Shown here in pieces: positions 1 to 9,374 of a stretch of DNA of 48,260 bases (positions are counted from its first letter, which is position 1; the number at the start of each line of letters is the position of its first letter). The stretch covers positions 1 through 48,260 of the forward strand of contig JAJQFG010000037.1 of the NCBI GenBank assembly GCA_021201315.1, written 5' to 3'. The notes beneath the pieces are model-generated. The model was not told the origin of the DNA. It ran no database searches and saw nothing but the letters and a program-made list of their open reading frames with translations. Position numbers and translations under genes: made by a program. Source of the DNA: Erysipelotrichaceae bacterium (GTDB lineage: Bacteria; Bacillota_I; Bacilli_A; Erysipelotrichales; Coprobacillaceae).

Positions 1-51
1 ATCACAGCGGCGAAGATAGTCCTTACGGGCAAAAATAGCAGGCCGCCAGTT
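1..51 (+). rRNA. rrf: 5S ribosomal RNA, 3' end (partial)
   Basis: The first ~50 bases read like the second half of a firmicute 5S rRNA. They contain a CAGCGGCGAAGATAGT stretch, a short CC-TTAC-GGG hairpin and an AATAGCAGGCCGCCAG tail that would close helix I with the missing 5' end. A strong terminator follows at once. The gene runs off the left edge, so an rRNA operon probably lies immediately upstream. The exact 3' end is uncertain by a few bases. Confidence 0.8.
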
Positions 52-56
52 CTCTG

Positions 57-81
57 GATACCCCTTTGGGTATCTTTTTTT
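57..81 (+). terminator. Intrinsic terminator of the rRNA operon
   Basis: A perfect 7-bp stem, GATACCC / GGGTATC, with loop CTTT is followed by seven T. It lies directly after the 5S rRNA end and separates the rRNA operon from the ribosomal protein operon. Confidence 0.9.
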
Positions 82-85
82 ATTT

Positions 86-496
86 ATGTTTAGTTCTTTA
101 ATATGTTCAGTTATTTTAAATAGTGATGATTAATTCAACTTATTATTTTAATTATCTGAACATATTAATTTTGCAATCTTAACAGAATTAATTTAGGTCT
201 ATTGATTATTTTAAATCAATTTAATTTATAAACATTTATTTAGCAAATTAATTCTAAAACGAAATATTAAGATTTGATCAAAACAATAAAAATGAGAGTG
301 AAATATCATAAATAATAATTAGATATAAACAATTCAATAAATATATTATGTTCAAGTGCACATAATTGTATTTTTTAAAAATAGTATTTTTAATATTAAT
401 AACTTATTTATGAGTAATAAAATTTTTAAATTTAATTTATTTGTTTTTAGTTGATTATATGCTATAAAAATAAATTAAAAAAAATTAAATTTAATA
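86..496. other. AT-rich intergenic region, no gene seen
   Basis: About 410 bases, nearly all A and T, with no open frame that looks coding. The one clear structure is a perfect 13-bp inverted repeat (98-110 and 156-168, TTAATATGTTCAG and its complement) 45 bases apart. Shorter AT-only dyads lie near 430-490. The AT-richness just upstream of a strong promoter could favour transcription, but I see no defined element. Confidence 0.6.
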
Positions 497-525
497 TTGA
501 TTATTCATAATAAATGGTGTATTAT
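497..525 (+). promoter_or_regulatory. Promoter of the S10 ribosomal protein operon
   Basis: TTGATT (497-502), a 17-bp spacer and TATTAT (520-525) form a sigma-A type promoter. The start point would fall near 531-533, giving a leader of about 125 nt before rpsJ. No other good promoter is seen between the 5S terminator and rpsJ. Confidence 0.75.
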
Positions 526-530
526 ACGTA

Positions 531-656
531 TGTTGCTAACGCGTAGAAGTGCGAGGTTGCTGAAACACTGATAGCCGTTGTCATGAGCGGAAGAGTTGCT
601 TTTGGGGAATTCGTATGGAGCGGCAAGAGATGATAGCAATAAAGGAGGAATAAATC
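531..656 (+). promoter_or_regulatory. Structured 5' leader of the S10 operon
   Basis: This segment is far more GC-rich than the sequence upstream. It is closed by a perfect pairing of TTGCTA (533-538) with TAGCAA (634-639), which ends directly before the AAAGGAGG ribosome binding site (641-648). Conserved-looking blocks such as GTGCGAGGTTGCTG and GGAGCGGCAAGAGATGATAG resemble leaders upstream of rpsJ in other Firmicutes. In bacteria the S10 operon is commonly autoregulated through L4 (rplD, encoded here). Autoregulation in this case is inferred. Confidence 0.65.
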
Positions 657-965
657 ATGGCAAACAATAAAATTAGAATTAGATTGAAATCATTTGATCA
701 CAAAATCTTAGATGCTTCTGCAGAAAAGATTGTTGCAGCTGCAAAAAAATCAGGGGCTCAGGTTGTTGGTCCAGTACCATTACCAACCGAAAAAGAAGTT
801 TATACTATTTTAAGAGCGGTGCATAAGTATAAAGATTCACGTGAACAATTTGAAATCAGAACACACAAACGTCTAATTGATATTGTAAATCCAACACCAG
901 AAACAGTTGATATTTTAACTCGTTTAGAATTACCAAGTGGTGTGGATATTGAAATTAAATTATAG
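657..965 (+). CDS. rpsJ: 30S ribosomal protein S10
   Basis: A 102-residue protein beginning [16 protein letters not shown], the classic S10 start, and of full family length. S10 sits in the 30S head and also acts as NusE, the NusB partner in antitermination of rRNA transcription. The ATG lies 8 bases after an AAAGGAGG ribosome binding site, at the end of the structured leader. It is first gene of the S10-spc-alpha superoperon, and rplC follows after 19 bases. Confidence 0.98.
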   Translation: MANNKIRIRLKSFDHKILDASAEKIVAAAKKSGAQVVGPVPLPTEKEVYTILRAVHKYKDSREQFEIRTHKRLIDIVNPTPETVDILTRLELPSGVDIEIKL

Positions 966-984
966 AAAGGTAAAGGTGTAACTC

Positions 985-1662
985 ATGAAAGGAATCTTAG
1001 GTCGTAAGATCGGAATGACTCAAGTTTTCACTACTGATGGCACATTAATTCCTGTTACTGTTGTTGAAGCAACACCAAATGTTGTTTTACAAAAGAAAAC
1101 AGTTGCTAATGATGGTTATGATGCTATTCAAGTAGGATTTGAAGACAAAAGAGAAAAATTAGCAACAAAAGCTGAAAAGGGTCACGTTGCAAAAGCTGAA
1201 ACAGCTCCTAAGCGCTTCATTAAAGAATTTCGTTATGATGAAATGATGAGTTATGAAGTTGGTCAAGAAATAACTGTTGATAGCTTTGTAGCTGGTGAAG
1301 TCGTAGATGTGACAGGTACTAGTAAAGGTAAAGGATATCAAGGTGTTATTAAAAGACATAATCAACATATTGGTCCAAAAGGTCATGGATCTGGAGCACA
1401 TAGAATTGTTGGTTCAATGGGACCAATTGCTCCAAACAGAATTGCTCCTGGTAAGAAAATGCCTGGACATATGGGAAATGTAACAAGAACTGTACAAAAT
1501 TTAGAAGTTGTTGCAGTTGACAAGGAAAACAATGTTTTATTAATCAAAGGATCTGTTCCAGGTCCTAAAAAGGGATTAGTAATTGTTAAATCTGCTGTAA
1601 AAGCAAACGGTAAAGTAAATCCTGCTGCAGATTTGATCAGTTATGAAACTAATGAAGAATAA
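985..1662 (+). CDS. rplC: 50S ribosomal protein L3
   Basis: A 225-residue L3 starting [16 protein letters not shown]3 binds near the 3' end of 23S rRNA and is one of the first proteins in 50S assembly. The central segment with [15 protein letters not shown] and the glycine/histidine-rich loop that reaches the peptidyl transferase centre are present. It is slightly longer than the usual ~210 residues because of a short acidic tail. Its ribosome binding site (AAAGGTG, 972-978) is weaker than those of its neighbours. Confidence 0.98.
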   Translation: MKGILGRKIGMTQVFTTDGTLIPVTVVEATPNVVLQKKTVANDGYDAIQVGFEDKREKLATKAEKGHVAKAETAPKRFIKEFRYDEMMSYEVGQEITVDSFVAGEVVDVTGTSKGKGYQGVIKRHNQHIGPKGHGSGAHRIVGSMGPIAPNRIAPGKKMPGHMGNVTRTVQNLEVVAVDKENNVLLIKGSVPGPKKGLVIVKSAVKANGKVNPAADLISYETNEE

Positions 1663-1690
1663 TAATGAAGCGAAAGGAGGAACACTATTT

Positions 1691-2314
1691 ATGAAAGTTG
1701 CAGTATATAACCAAGAAGGAACACAAATAAAAGATACGGAATTAAATGATGCAGTGTTCGGCATCGAACCAAATAATCAAGCAATCTTTGATATGGTCTT
1801 ACTACAAAGAGCTTCATGGAGAAGAGGTACACACTCTGTTAAAAATCGTAGTGCGGTTAGAGGTGGAGGAAAAAAACCTTGGAGACAAAAAGGAACAGGT
1901 AGAGCTAGACAAGGAACTATTCGCGCACCACAATGGCGTGGAGGTGGAGTAGTATTTGGCCCTAATACAAACCGTAATTATAAATTAAAAATGAACCGTA
2001 AGGTAAGACGCTTAGCTTTAAAATCTGCTTTAAGTCAAAAAGTTATTGATGAAGAATTAACTGTTTTAGATAAATTAACAGTAGATGCTCCAAAAACTAA
2101 GACAATGATTAAGGTTTTAGAAAATTTAGAAGCTAATAGAAAGACATTAATTGTTATGGATTCAGTAGATGAAAATGTTGCTTTATCAGCAAGAAATATT
2201 CCTGGTGTTAAGGTTATTGATTCTAAGGGATTAAATGTTTATGATATTTTAGATAGTAATAAGTTAGTGATGACTGAAGAAGCTATTCAAGCTGTTGAGG
2301 AGGTATTGGCATAA
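1691..2314 (+). CDS. rplD: 50S ribosomal protein L4
   Basis: A 207-residue L4. I place the start at the ATG at 1691 ([10 protein letters not shown]), because AAAGGAGG lies just upstream; an in-frame start at 1643 would overlap rplC and add a non-homologous leader. The extended loop around [16 protein letters not shown], which lines the exit tunnel, is intact. In many bacteria L4 also represses its own operon by binding the S10 leader. The stop codon overlaps the rplW start by one base, suggesting translational coupling. Confidence 0.97.
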   Translation: MKVAVYNQEGTQIKDTELNDAVFGIEPNNQAIFDMVLLQRASWRRGTHSVKNRSAVRGGGKKPWRQKGTGRARQGTIRAPQWRGGGVVFGPNTNRNYKLKMNRKVRRLALKSALSQKVIDEELTVLDKLTVDAPKTKTMIKVLENLEANRKTLIVMDSVDENVALSARNIPGVKVIDSKGLNVYDILDSNKLVMTEEAIQAVEEVLA

Positions 2315-2607
2315 TGGCACATATAACTGATGTATTAAAGAAACCAGTACTTACTGAAAAATCTTTAAAATTACAACAAGAACAAAATAAATATACTTTT
2401 GATGTTGATGTTCATTCTAACAAAATTGAAATTAAACAAGCTGTTGAAGCAATGTTTGATGTTAAGGTTGAAAAAGTCAACACTATGAATATCAAGCCAA
2501 AGAAAAGAAGATTTGGTAGATACGAAGGTAAAACAAACGCTAGAAAAAAAGCTATCGTTAAATTAAAAGAGGGTTATTCAATCGATTTATTCGGTGATGA
2601 AGAATAA
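2314..2607 (+). CDS. rplW: 50S ribosomal protein L23
   Basis: A 97-residue L23 ([17 protein letters not shown]), full family length. L23 sits at the polypeptide exit and docks trigger factor and SRP. Its ATG overlaps the rplD stop (TAATG), and its ribosome binding site lies within the rplD coding end. A 56-base gap containing a small hairpin separates it from rplB, the widest gap in this part of the operon. Confidence 0.97.
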   Translation: MAHITDVLKKPVLTEKSLKLQQEQNKYTFDVDVHSNKIEIKQAVEAMFDVKVEKVNTMNIKPKKRRFGRYEGKTNARKKAIVKLKEGYSIDLFGDEE

Positions 2608-2620
2608 ACTTTCAAATTAT

Positions 2621-2639
2621 TGGAATGATCTCCATTCCA
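2621..2639 (+). other. Hairpin in the rplW-rplB gap
   Basis: A perfect 7-bp stem, TGGAATG / CATTCCA, with a 5-base loop lies between rplW and rplB. No T-run follows, so it is not an intrinsic terminator. It could be an RNA processing or stability element. Its function is unknown. Confidence 0.5.
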
Positions 2640-2663
2640 GAAAATAAATAAGGAGGAAATAAG

Positions 2664-3497
2664 ATGCCTATTAAAGCATATAAGCCTACGACAAATGGAC
2701 GTCGTAATATGACTTCTTTGACTTATGAAGAAATTACTACTAATAAGCCAGAGAAATCGTTGACTGTTCGTTTGAATAAAAAAGGTGGACGTAATAATCA
2801 AGGTGTTATCACTACACGTCATCATGGTGGTGGACACAAACGTTTATATCGTATTATCGATTTCAAACGTGATAAAGATGACATTGAAGGTAGAGTAGCT
2901 ACAATTGAATATGATCCTAATAGATCAGCAAATATTGCTTTAATCAATTATGTTGATGGAGAAAAAAGATATATCTTAGCTCCTAAGGGATTAGAAGTTG
3001 GTATGAAAGTGTTCTCTGGTGAAAATGCTGATATTATTGTTGGTAACTGCTTACCTATGGGAAACATGCCTGAAGGTACTGTTATTCATAATATTGAAAT
3101 GCATCCTGGTAAGGGTGGCCAAATTGCAAGAGCTGCAGGTGTTTCTGCTCAAATACTTGGTAAGGAAGGTAAATATGTTACAGTTCGTTTAGCAAGTGGA
3201 GAAGTAAGAAGATTCTTAGCAGTATGTCGTGCAACTATTGGTGTAGTTGGTAATGAAGATTATGGATTAGTTAATTATGGAAAAGCTGGTCGTAATAGAT
3301 GGAGAGGTATTCGTCCAACAGTTCGTGGTTCTGTTATGAACCCTAATGATCACCCTCATGGTGGTGGTGAAGGTAGAACTTCAATTGGTCGTAAAGCTCC
3401 AATGACTCCATGGGGTAAGAAAGCTCTTGGTGTTAAGACTAGAAAACATAAAAAAGCAAGCAATAAGATGATTATTCGTCGTCGTAATGGAAAGTAG
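2664..3497 (+). CDS. rplB: 50S ribosomal protein L2
   Basis: A 277-residue L2 of normal length, beginning [17 protein letters not shown]2 binds 23S rRNA next to the peptidyl transferase centre and supports subunit association. The highly conserved C-terminal block [17 protein letters not shown], with the histidine tied to peptidyl transferase function, is present. A strong AAGGAGG precedes the ATG. rpsS follows after 17 bases. Confidence 0.98.
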   Translation: MPIKAYKPTTNGRRNMTSLTYEEITTNKPEKSLTVRLNKKGGRNNQGVITTRHHGGGHKRLYRIIDFKRDKDDIEGRVATIEYDPNRSANIALINYVDGEKRYILAPKGLEVGMKVFSGENADIIVGNCLPMGNMPEGTVIHNIEMHPGKGGQIARAAGVSAQILGKEGKYVTVRLASGEVRRFLAVCRATIGVVGNEDYGLVNYGKAGRNRWRGIRPTVRGSVMNPNDHPHGGGEGRTSIGRKAPMTPWGKKALGVKTRKHKKASNKMIIRRRNGK

Positions 3498-3514
3498 AAG
3501 GAGGGTTTTAGAAT

Positions 3515-3793
3515 ATGGCAAGAAGTATTAAAAAAGGCCCATTCGTGGATGAGCATTTAATGAAGAAGGTTCAAGCTTTAAATGCAGCTAACAAAAAAGA
3601 AGTCATTAAGACATGGTCAAGACGTTCTACAATCTTCCCTGATTTCATTGAACATACATTCGCTGTGTATAATGGAAGAGAACATATTCCAGTATATGTT
3701 ACTGAAGATATGGTTGGTCATAAATTAGGAGAATTCGCTCCTACAAGAACTTATCATGGTCATGATGCTGATGACAAGAAGTCAGGTAAGTAG
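3515..3793 (+). CDS. rpsS: 30S ribosomal protein S19
   Basis: A 92-residue S19 ([18 protein letters not shown]), full length. S19 forms a complex with S13 in the 30S head and contacts the A-site finger of the large subunit. The conserved HVPVYV-like strand ([18 protein letters not shown]) is clear. It lies in the standard rplB-rpsS-rplV order, with AGGAGGG upstream. Confidence 0.98.
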   Translation: MARSIKKGPFVDEHLMKKVQALNAANKKEVIKTWSRRSTIFPDFIEHTFAVYNGREHIPVYVTEDMVGHKLGEFAPTRTYHGHDADDKKSGK

Positions 3794-3810
3794 AAAGAGA
3801 GGAAAACAAC

Positions 3811-4143
3811 ATGGAAGCAAGAGCAGTCGCTAAAATGATTCGCGTTTCACCTCAAAAAGCAAGATTAGTAGTAGACTTGGTAAGAGGAAAGGACGTTAAA
3901 GAAGCACTTGGAATTCTCGAATATGTGAATAAAAGTGCAACTCCTGCAATCATTAAAGTCGTTAAATCTGCTGCACAAAACGCTGTGTTCAACGAAGGTG
4001 CAGATGAAGAAAAATTATACATTAAAGAAATCTATGTAGACGAAGGTCCTACATTAAAGAGATTCCGTGCTAGAGCTAAAGGAAGCGGAACTCAAATTTT
4101 GAAGAGAACAAGCCACATCACTTGTGTGGTTGCAGAAAGATAG
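3811..4143 (+). CDS. rplV: 50S ribosomal protein L22
   Basis: A 110-residue L22 ([18 protein letters not shown]). L22 contacts all 23S domains, and its beta-hairpin lines the exit tunnel where macrolides bind. The hairpin region ([19 protein letters not shown]) matches the wild-type consensus, with no visible deletion. It precedes rpsC by 11 bases. Confidence 0.98.
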   Translation: MEARAVAKMIRVSPQKARLVVDLVRGKDVKEALGILEYVNKSATPAIIKVVKSAAQNAVFNEGADEEKLYIKEIYVDEGPTLKRFRARAKGSGTQILKRTSHITCVVAER

Positions 4144-4154
4144 GAGGGCAAAGT

Positions 4155-4826
4155 ATGGGTCAAAAAGTAAGTCCAGTTGGATTACGTATTGGTATTACTC
4201 GTGATTGGAATTCAAGATGGTATGCCAATGATAATGACTTTGCTTCATTATTACATGAAGATATTAAGATTCGTGAATTCTTATATGCAAAGTTAAAAAG
4301 CGATGAAGAGTTAAAAACTGCTAATATCGCTAATATTGAAATAGAAAGAACTAAAAACAAAGTTACTATTTTTATTCATACTTCTCGACCAGGTGTAATC
4401 ATTGGAAAAGAAGGAAAGAAAGTTGATGACTTAAGAAAAGAAATCACTAAAATGGTAAAAGCTGATAAAGTATTTATCAATATTGTAGAGATCAAGAATC
4501 CTGATTTAAATGCACAATTAGTAGCAAATAAGATTGCTGAACAATTAGAAAATCGTGCTTCATTTAGAATTGTGCAAAAGAGAGCTATTCAATCAACTAT
4601 GCGTGCTGGTGCTAAGGGTATTAAGACATGTGTATCAGGTCGTTTGGGTGGTGCTGAAATGGCCAGAAAAGAAGGATATAGCGAAGGTAATGTTCCTTTA
4701 CATACACTTAGAGCAGACATTGATTATGCAGTAGCTGAAGCTCATACAACATATGGTAAATTGGGAGTCAAAGTTTGGATTTGTAGAGGAGAAGTTCTTC
4801 CTACAAAGAAGAAAGGAGATAAGTAA
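4155..4826 (+). CDS. rpsC: 30S ribosomal protein S3
   Basis: A 223-residue S3. The start is set at the ATG at 4155 ([13 protein letters not shown]), preceded by TAGGAGGG; an upstream in-frame start at 4122 lies inside rplV. The KH domain with its GxxG signature ([17 protein letters not shown]) and the C-terminal S3 domain (RRAGA-like block [17 protein letters not shown]) are intact. S3 helps form the mRNA entry channel and helicase site. rplP begins 2 bases after the stop. Confidence 0.98.
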   Translation: MGQKVSPVGLRIGITRDWNSRWYANDNDFASLLHEDIKIREFLYAKLKSDEELKTANIANIEIERTKNKVTIFIHTSRPGVIIGKEGKKVDDLRKEITKMVKADKVFINIVEIKNPDLNAQLVANKIAEQLENRASFRIVQKRAIQSTMRAGAKGIKTCVSGRLGGAEMARKEGYSEGNVPLHTLRADIDYAVAEAHTTYGKLGVKVWICRGEVLPTKKKGDK

Positions 4827-4828
4827 TC

Positions 4829-5239
4829 ATGTTAATGCCTAAAAGAACAAAATATAGAAGACCTCATAGAGTTAAATATGAAGGCAAAGCTACAAGAGGG
4901 ACAAAAGTTTCTTTTGGTGAATATGGATTAGTTGCTCAAGAAGGTGCTTGGATTACATCTAGACAAATAGAAGCTGCTCGTGTTGCTATGAATCGTTATA
5001 TGAAACGTGGTGGACAAGTTTGGATTAGAATTTTCCCACATTTAGCAAAGACTAAAAAGCCTCTAGAAGTTCGTATGGGTTCTGGTAAAGGTTCTCCTGA
5101 AGAATGGGTAGCAGTTGTTAAAGAAGGCCGTGTTATGTTTGAAGTTGCTGGTGTAGAAGAAGAAGTTGCAAGAGAAGCTTTAAGACTTGCATCTCATAAA
5201 TTACCAATCAAATGTAAGATTATTGGAAGAGGTGAGTAA
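4829..5239 (+). CDS. rplP: 50S ribosomal protein L16
   Basis: A 136-residue L16 beginning [19 protein letters not shown], the expected N-terminus and length. L16 organises the A-site region and the base of the central protuberance of the 50S subunit. The ribosome binding site AAAGGAG lies in the rpsC tail, so the two genes are probably translationally coupled. Confidence 0.98.
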   Translation: MLMPKRTKYRRPHRVKYEGKATRGTKVSFGEYGLVAQEGAWITSRQIEAARVAMNRYMKRGGQVWIRIFPHLAKTKKPLEVRMGSGKGSPEEWVAVVKEGRVMFEVAGVEEEVAREALRLASHKLPIKCKIIGRGE

Positions 5240-5241
5240 TT

Positions 5242-5436
5242 GTGACAGCTCAAGAAATTAGAGAATTAGAAACTTCAGAATTACTTGAAAAAGTAGAAGA
5301 ATATAAGAAAGAATTATTTAGCTTGAGATTCCAGCAAGCTACAGGGCAATTAGAAAACACTGCACGCATTCGTACAGTTAGAAAAAATATTGCCCGTATT
5401 AAAACAATTATTAAAGAAAGAGAATTAAACGGATAG
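5242..5436 (+). CDS. rpmC: 50S ribosomal protein L29 (GTG start)
   Basis: A 64-residue L29 ([16 protein letters not shown] after the start) made of two helices, usual for the family. L29 sits near the exit tunnel next to L23. The start codon is GTG, the only clear non-ATG start in this operon, 2 bases after the rplP stop. The binding site GAGGTGAG overlaps the rplP end, so translation is probably coupled. Confidence 0.96.
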   Translation: MTAQEIRELETSELLEKVEEYKKELFSLRFQQATGQLENTARIRTVRKNIARIKTIIKERELNG

Positions 5437-5449
5437 GAAGGAGATAAAT

Positions 5450-5710
5450 ATGGATAGAAATAGTCGTAAAGTTTATACTGGAACAGTTGTTTCCACAAAA
5501 ATGGATAAAACTATTACTGTTTTAGTAGAATCTGATGTTAAACATAAATTATACGGAAAACGTGTAAAATCTTCTAAAAAGTTTAAGGCTCATGATGAAG
5601 AAAATATTGCTAGAAATGGTGATGTTGTTAAGATTATGGCGACACGTCCATTATCAGCAACTAAACGTTTCCGTTTAGTAGAAATTGTTAAAAAGGCTGA
5701 TATAGTTTAA
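5450..5710 (+). CDS. rpsQ: 30S ribosomal protein S17
   Basis: An 86-residue S17 ([21 protein letters not shown]) with an OB fold. It is a primary 16S rRNA binder needed early in 30S assembly. The conserved [20 protein letters not shown] segment is present. It is preceded by AAGGAGAT and follows rpmC by 13 bases. Confidence 0.98.
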   Translation: MDRNSRKVYTGTVVSTKMDKTITVLVESDVKHKLYGKRVKSSKKFKAHDEENIARNGDVVKIMATRPLSATKRFRLVEIVKKADIV

Positions 5711-5738
5711 TTTTAAAATCTGAAAGGAGGTCACTTCA

Positions 5739-6107
5739 ATGATCCAAAATGAAACCAGATTAAAAGTTGCTGACAATACAGGAGCAAAAGAAGTACTAGT
5801 TATTAGAAACCTTGGTGGTTCAAATAGAAAAACAAGTAGTATCGGTGATATTGTTGTTGTTACAGTGAAACAAGCCACTCCAGGTGGTACAGTTAAAAAA
5901 GGTGATGTCGTAAAAGCAGTTATCGTTAGAACAAAATATGGTGTTCGTCGTGATAACGGTTCTTATATTAAATTCGATGATAACGCTTGTGTCTTAATTA
6001 GAGATGACAATTCGCCTAGAGGAACACGTATCTTTGGACCAGTAGCTAGAGAGTTAAGAGATGCAGATTTCATGAAAATCGTATCATTAGCTCCTGAGGT
6101 ATTATAG
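5739..6107 (+). CDS. rplN: 50S ribosomal protein L14
   Basis: A 122-residue L14 ([19 protein letters not shown]), a perfect family length. L14 forms part of the intersubunit bridge with 16S rRNA and is a binding site of the silencing factor RsfS. AAAGGAGG lies upstream of the ATG. It opens the spc-type part of the superoperon; no internal promoter is evident. Confidence 0.98.
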   Translation: MIQNETRLKVADNTGAKEVLVIRNLGGSNRKTSSIGDIVVVTVKQATPGGTVKKGDVVKAVIVRTKYGVRRDNGSYIKFDDNACVLIRDDNSPRGTRIFGPVARELRDADFMKIVSLAPEVL

Positions 6108-6121
6108 GAGGAGACGAGAAA

Positions 6122-6448
6122 ATGAAATTACGTGTTGGTGATACAGTAATTGTTATTGCTGGTAAAGATAAAGGTAGAACAGGAGAAATTGTTCAAATCT
6201 TAAGAAAAGAAAATAGAGTCATTGTTGAGGGTATCAACATGGTAACTAAACATATTAAACCTTCACAAATGGATCCTGATGGTGGTATTATTCAAAGAGA
6301 AGCACCATTAGCTATTTCTAATGTTGCTTATTATGATTCTAAAGCAAAGGTTCCAGTAAAAATTGGATATGCTTTTGATGAAGAAGGAAAGAAATACCGC
6401 ATTAATAAAAAAACTGGTCAAGCAATTGACAAGAAGAAAAAGAAGTAA
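6122..6448 (+). CDS. rplX: 50S ribosomal protein L24
   Basis: A 108-residue L24 with the N-terminal KOW motif (GDTVIVIAGKDKGRTGEI) and a lysine-rich tail. L24 is one of the two initiators of 50S assembly and binds the 5' part of 23S rRNA. The start is preceded by TAGGAGGAG. It is of normal length and standard position between rplN and rplE. Confidence 0.98.
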   Translation: MKLRVGDTVIVIAGKDKGRTGEIVQILRKENRVIVEGINMVTKHIKPSQMDPDGGIIQREAPLAISNVAYYDSKAKVPVKIGYAFDEEGKKYRINKKTGQAIDKKKKK

Positions 6449-6466
6449 TTGGAAGGAGGTTAAATA

Positions 6467-7006
6467 ATGAACCGACTAAAAGAACGTTATACAAATGAAA
6501 TTCAAAAATCATTAATGGATAAATTTAATTATAGTTCTGTAATGCAAGTTCCTGTTGTAGAAAAAGTAGTTATCAATATTGGTGTTGGTGATGCAGTTAA
6601 TAATTCGAAATTATTAGATGAAGCTGTTGAAGAATTAACATTAATTTCAGGACAAAAACCTGTCATTACAAAAGCTAAGAAATCAATTGCAGGATTTAAA
6701 TTACGTGAAGGTATGGCTATTGGATGTAAAGTTACTTTACGTGGTGAAAGAATGTATGATTTCATGGATAAGTTATTTAATATTTCTTTACCACGTGTAA
6801 GAGATTTTAGAGGTGTACCAAAGAATTCGTTTGATGGTAGAGGAAATTATACATTAGGTGTAAAGGAACAATTAATTTTCCCTGAAATCAATTTTGATAA
6901 AGTAAATAAATTAAGAGGAATGGATATCGTATTCGTAACTACTGCTAAAAGTGATGAAGAAGGAAAAGAACTTTTAACAGAATTAGGAATGCCATTCCAT
7001 AAATAA
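6467..7006 (+). CDS. rplE: 50S ribosomal protein L5
   Basis: A 179-residue L5 ([16 protein letters not shown]) of normal length. It binds 5S rRNA together with L18 and forms part of the central protuberance, contacting the P-site tRNA. The conserved block [13 protein letters not shown]-like ([19 protein letters not shown]) is present. A strong GGAAGGAGG ribosome binding site precedes it. Confidence 0.98.
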   Translation: MNRLKERYTNEIQKSLMDKFNYSSVMQVPVVEKVVINIGVGDAVNNSKLLDEAVEELTLISGQKPVITKAKKSIAGFKLREGMAIGCKVTLRGERMYDFMDKLFNISLPRVRDFRGVPKNSFDGRGNYTLGVKEQLIFPEINFDKVNKLRGMDIVFVTTAKSDEEGKELLTELGMPFHK

Positions 7007-7021
7007 GGAGGACTTTAATTA

Positions 7022-7207
7022 ATGGCTAAAACATCAATGAAAGTTAAAGCAAGCCGTCCTCAAAAGTACAAAGTTCGTGAATATACTAGATGCGAACGTT
7101 GTGGACGTCCACATGCTGTTATGAGCAAGTTTAAATTATGCCGTATTTGCTTCAGAGAATTAGCTTATAAAGGTGAAATTCCTGGAGTTAAAAAATCAAG
7201 CTGGTAA
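7022..7207 (+). CDS. rpsN: 30S ribosomal protein S14, zinc type
   Basis: A 61-residue S14 of the short, zinc-binding (C+) form. Cysteines at 24, 27, 40 and 43 (RCERCG ... CRICF) form the zinc ribbon. S14 sits in the 30S head near S3 and S10. Many Firmicutes also carry a longer zinc-free paralogue for zinc starvation; none is seen here. It lies in the usual rplE-rpsN-rpsH order. Confidence 0.98.
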   Translation: MAKTSMKVKASRPQKYKVREYTRCERCGRPHAVMSKFKLCRICFRELAYKGEIPGVKKSSW

Positions 7208-7233
7208 AATCCATAAGGAAGGAGGACAGTGTA

Positions 7234-7626
7234 ATGGTAACAGATCCAATTGCAGATATGTTAACGAGAATTCGTAATGCGAATCAACAACGTCATGAAG
7301 AAGTTGCTATTCCACATTCAAAATTAAAAGTTGAATTAGCTGAAATTTTGAAAAACGAAGGATTTATTAAAGATTATAGAATTGAAGGCGAAGGCGTTAT
7401 TAAAAACATCGTCATCACATTGAAATACAAGGGAAATGAAAGAGTCATTTCTGGATTAAAAAGAGTCTCTAAACCTGGGCTTCGTCAATATGCTAAAGTA
7501 GATGAAATCCCTAAGGTATTAAATGGTTTAGGAATCGTTATTTTATCTACTTCTCAAGGATTAATGACTGATAAAGAAGCAAGAGCTAAACATATCGGTG
7601 GAGAAGTATTAGCATACGTTTGGTAA
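7234..7626 (+). CDS. rpsH: 30S ribosomal protein S8
   Basis: A 130-residue S8 ([18 protein letters not shown]) of exact family length. It binds 16S helix 21 and is a primary assembly protein. In E. coli S8 represses the spc operon by binding near the rplE start; whether that occurs here cannot be judged. The ribosome binding site GAAGGAGG lies upstream. Confidence 0.98.
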   Translation: MVTDPIADMLTRIRNANQQRHEEVAIPHSKLKVELAEILKNEGFIKDYRIEGEGVIKNIVITLKYKGNERVISGLKRVSKPGLRQYAKVDEIPKVLNGLGIVILSTSQGLMTDKEARAKHIGGEVLAYVW

Positions 7627-7653
7627 AAAATTAAGAAAGCGGAGGTGTTACTG

Positions 7654-8199
7654 ATGTCTCGTGTCGGTAATAAGATTATCATTGTACCTGAAGGTGTTAA
7701 AGTTGATATTGCAGATGACAATACTGTTACAGTTACAGGTACAAAAGGGACTTTGGTTAGACAATTTTCACCATTGATCAATATAGATTTAAATGGTAAT
7801 GAAATAAAAGTAAGCAGAACTAGCGAACAAAAGTCAGTAAAACAATTACATGGTACAACTCGTGCATTGTTAGCTAATATGATCGAGGGTGTACTTAATG
7901 GTTATGAAAAAACATTGGAAATTGTTGGTATTGGTTATCGTGCTCAAATGAAAGGCAATAAATTAGTCTTAAACGTTGGATATTCTCATCAAGTTGAAAT
8001 TGAAGCTGAAGAAGGCGTAAAAATTGAAACACCTAATCAAACAACAATTAAAGTTTCTGGTATTTCTAAAGAGCGTGTTGGTGAAATTGCAGCAAGAATT
8101 AGAGCTGTTAAGAAACCTGAACCATACAAAGGTAAAGGTATTAAATACACTAACGAAAGAATTATTAGAAAAGAAGGTAAAACTGCTGGTAAGAAGTAG
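7654..8199 (+). CDS. rplF: 50S ribosomal protein L6
   Basis: A 181-residue L6. The start is the ATG at 7654 (MSRVGNKIIIVPEGVK), 7 bases after GGAGGTG; a GTG at 7645 in the same frame lies in the binding site itself. Two repeated L6 alpha/beta domains are present, with the conserved C-terminal KKPEPYKGKGIKY. L6 lies near the factor-binding stalk. Confidence 0.97.
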   Translation: MSRVGNKIIIVPEGVKVDIADDNTVTVTGTKGTLVRQFSPLINIDLNGNEIKVSRTSEQKSVKQLHGTTRALLANMIEGVLNGYEKTLEIVGIGYRAQMKGNKLVLNVGYSHQVEIEAEEGVKIETPNQTTIKVSGISKERVGEIAARIRAVKKPEPYKGKGIKYTNERIIRKEGKTAGKK

Positions 8200-8227
8200 T
8201 TAAAAAATAAGGAAGGAGCTATTAATC

Positions 8228-8584
8228 ATGGCTAAAACTATGTCAAGAAACGATTTACGTCAGAAACGTCATGCTAGAGTTCGCTTGAAGGTTAGTGGTA
8301 CAAGTGAACGTCCACGTTTAAATGTATTCCGTTCAAGCTCTCATATCCATGCTCAAATTATTGATGATACTAAAGGTACTACATTAGTATCTTGCTCATC
8401 AGTTGATATGAAACTTGCTAACGGTGGAAATGTTGAAGCTGCTAAACAAGTTGGTGAAGAACTTGCAAAGAGAGCTATTGCAAAAAATATTGAAAATGTT
8501 GTTTTTGATCGTGGTGGATATATCTATCATGGTCGTGTAAAAGCACTAGCAGAAGCTGCTAGAGAAGCTGGATTAAAATTCTAA
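8228..8584 (+). CDS. rplR: 50S ribosomal protein L18
   Basis: A 118-residue L18 ([19 protein letters not shown]) that carries 5S rRNA into the large subunit with L5. The C-terminal block [20 protein letters not shown] is diagnostic. AAGGAAGGAG lies upstream. rpsE follows after 13 bases. Confidence 0.98.
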   Translation: MAKTMSRNDLRQKRHARVRLKVSGTSERPRLNVFRSSSHIHAQIIDDTKGTTLVSCSSVDMKLANGGNVEAAKQVGEELAKRAIAKNIENVVFDRGGYIYHGRVKALAEAAREAGLKF

Positions 8585-8597
8585 TGGAGGTTAAGTA

Positions 8598-9161
8598 ATG
8601 GATCAACGTAAACCAAGAGAAAATAATGGGCCTAGAAGAAATTCTCGTAGAAAAGGTCAAAGAAGAAATAGACCAAGAGTTGAAAAAGAATTTGAAGAAC
8701 GTGTGGTTACCATTAATCGTGTTACTAAGGTTGTAAAGGGTGGACGTAAAATGCGTTTTGCAGCTTTGGTTGTTGTTGGTGATAAAAAAGGACGTGTTGG
8801 ATTCGGAACTGGTAAAGCTAATGAAGTACCTGATGCTATTAGAAAAGCATCTGATGCTGCTAAGAAAAACATTATAAATGTACCAATTCTTCATGGAACA
8901 ATTCCTCATGATGTAAATGGTATTTATGGATCAGGTCATGTTTATTTAAAACCTGCTAGTGAAGGTACTGGAATTATAGCTGGTGGTCCAGTTCGTGCTG
9001 TTGTTGAATTAGCTGGATATACTGATATCTTATCAAAATCATTAGGTTCTAGAACTAAGATCAACATGGTTCGTGCTACAATGGAAGGATTAAAATCTCT
9101 TAAAACTGCTCAACAAGTAGCTGAATTAAGAGATAAAACAGTTGAAGAAATTTACGGATAG
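8598..9161 (+). CDS. rpsE: 30S ribosomal protein S5
   Basis: A 187-residue S5, slightly long because of a basic N-terminal extension rich in Arg and Asn (residues ~1-30). The double-stranded RNA binding fold ([20 protein letters not shown]) and the C-terminal domain are intact. S5 takes part in decoding accuracy and the mRNA entry site. The usual spectinomycin loop near residues 40-50 looks unaltered. Confidence 0.98.
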   Translation: MDQRKPRENNGPRRNSRRKGQRRNRPRVEKEFEERVVTINRVTKVVKGGRKMRFAALVVVGDKKGRVGFGTGKANEVPDAIRKASDAAKKNIINVPILHGTIPHDVNGIYGSGHVYLKPASEGTGIIAGGPVRAVVELAGYTDILSKSLGSRTKINMVRATMEGLKSLKTAQQVAELRDKTVEEIYG

Positions 9162-9174
9162 GAGGGCGTAAGAA

Positions 9175-9363
9175 ATGGCAGACAATAAAGTTATCATTAC
9201 GCTAACTAAAAGCCCTATTGGTGCAAAAAAGAATCAAAAGGCTACTCTTAAAGCGTTAGGTTTAACAAAGATGAATAAATCTGTTGAAAAAATCAACAAT
9301 GAAAGTATTCAGGGTATGATTAATACTGTTGCTCATTTAGTAACAGTTGAAGAAGTGAAATAG
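9175..9363 (+). CDS. rpmD: 50S ribosomal protein L30
   Basis: A 62-residue L30 ([23 protein letters not shown]). It is a small 23S-binding protein found in most but not all bacteria. Family length is about 60. It lies between rpsE and rplO with ATAGGAGGG upstream, as in other Firmicutes. Confidence 0.97.
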   Translation: MADNKVIITLTKSPIGAKKNQKATLKALGLTKMNKSVEKINNESIQGMINTVAHLVTVEEVK

Positions 9364-9374
9364 GAGGTGTAAAC

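Noticed and set aside
86-496. Possible replication origin or regulatory RNA
   Set aside because: AT-rich, but no DnaA boxes (TTATCCACA-like), no dnaA/dnaN neighbours and no conserved RNA pattern were seen.
1159-1401. Antisense open frame opposite rplC
   Set aside because: No ribosome binding site and a composition explained by the sense gene. The same holds for the other antisense frames across the ribosomal operon.
8559-8909. 116-codon open frame on the minus strand
   Set aside because: It lies wholly antisense to rpsE and the end of rplR, with Ser/Ile/Phe-rich composition typical of reverse reading of AT-rich genes.
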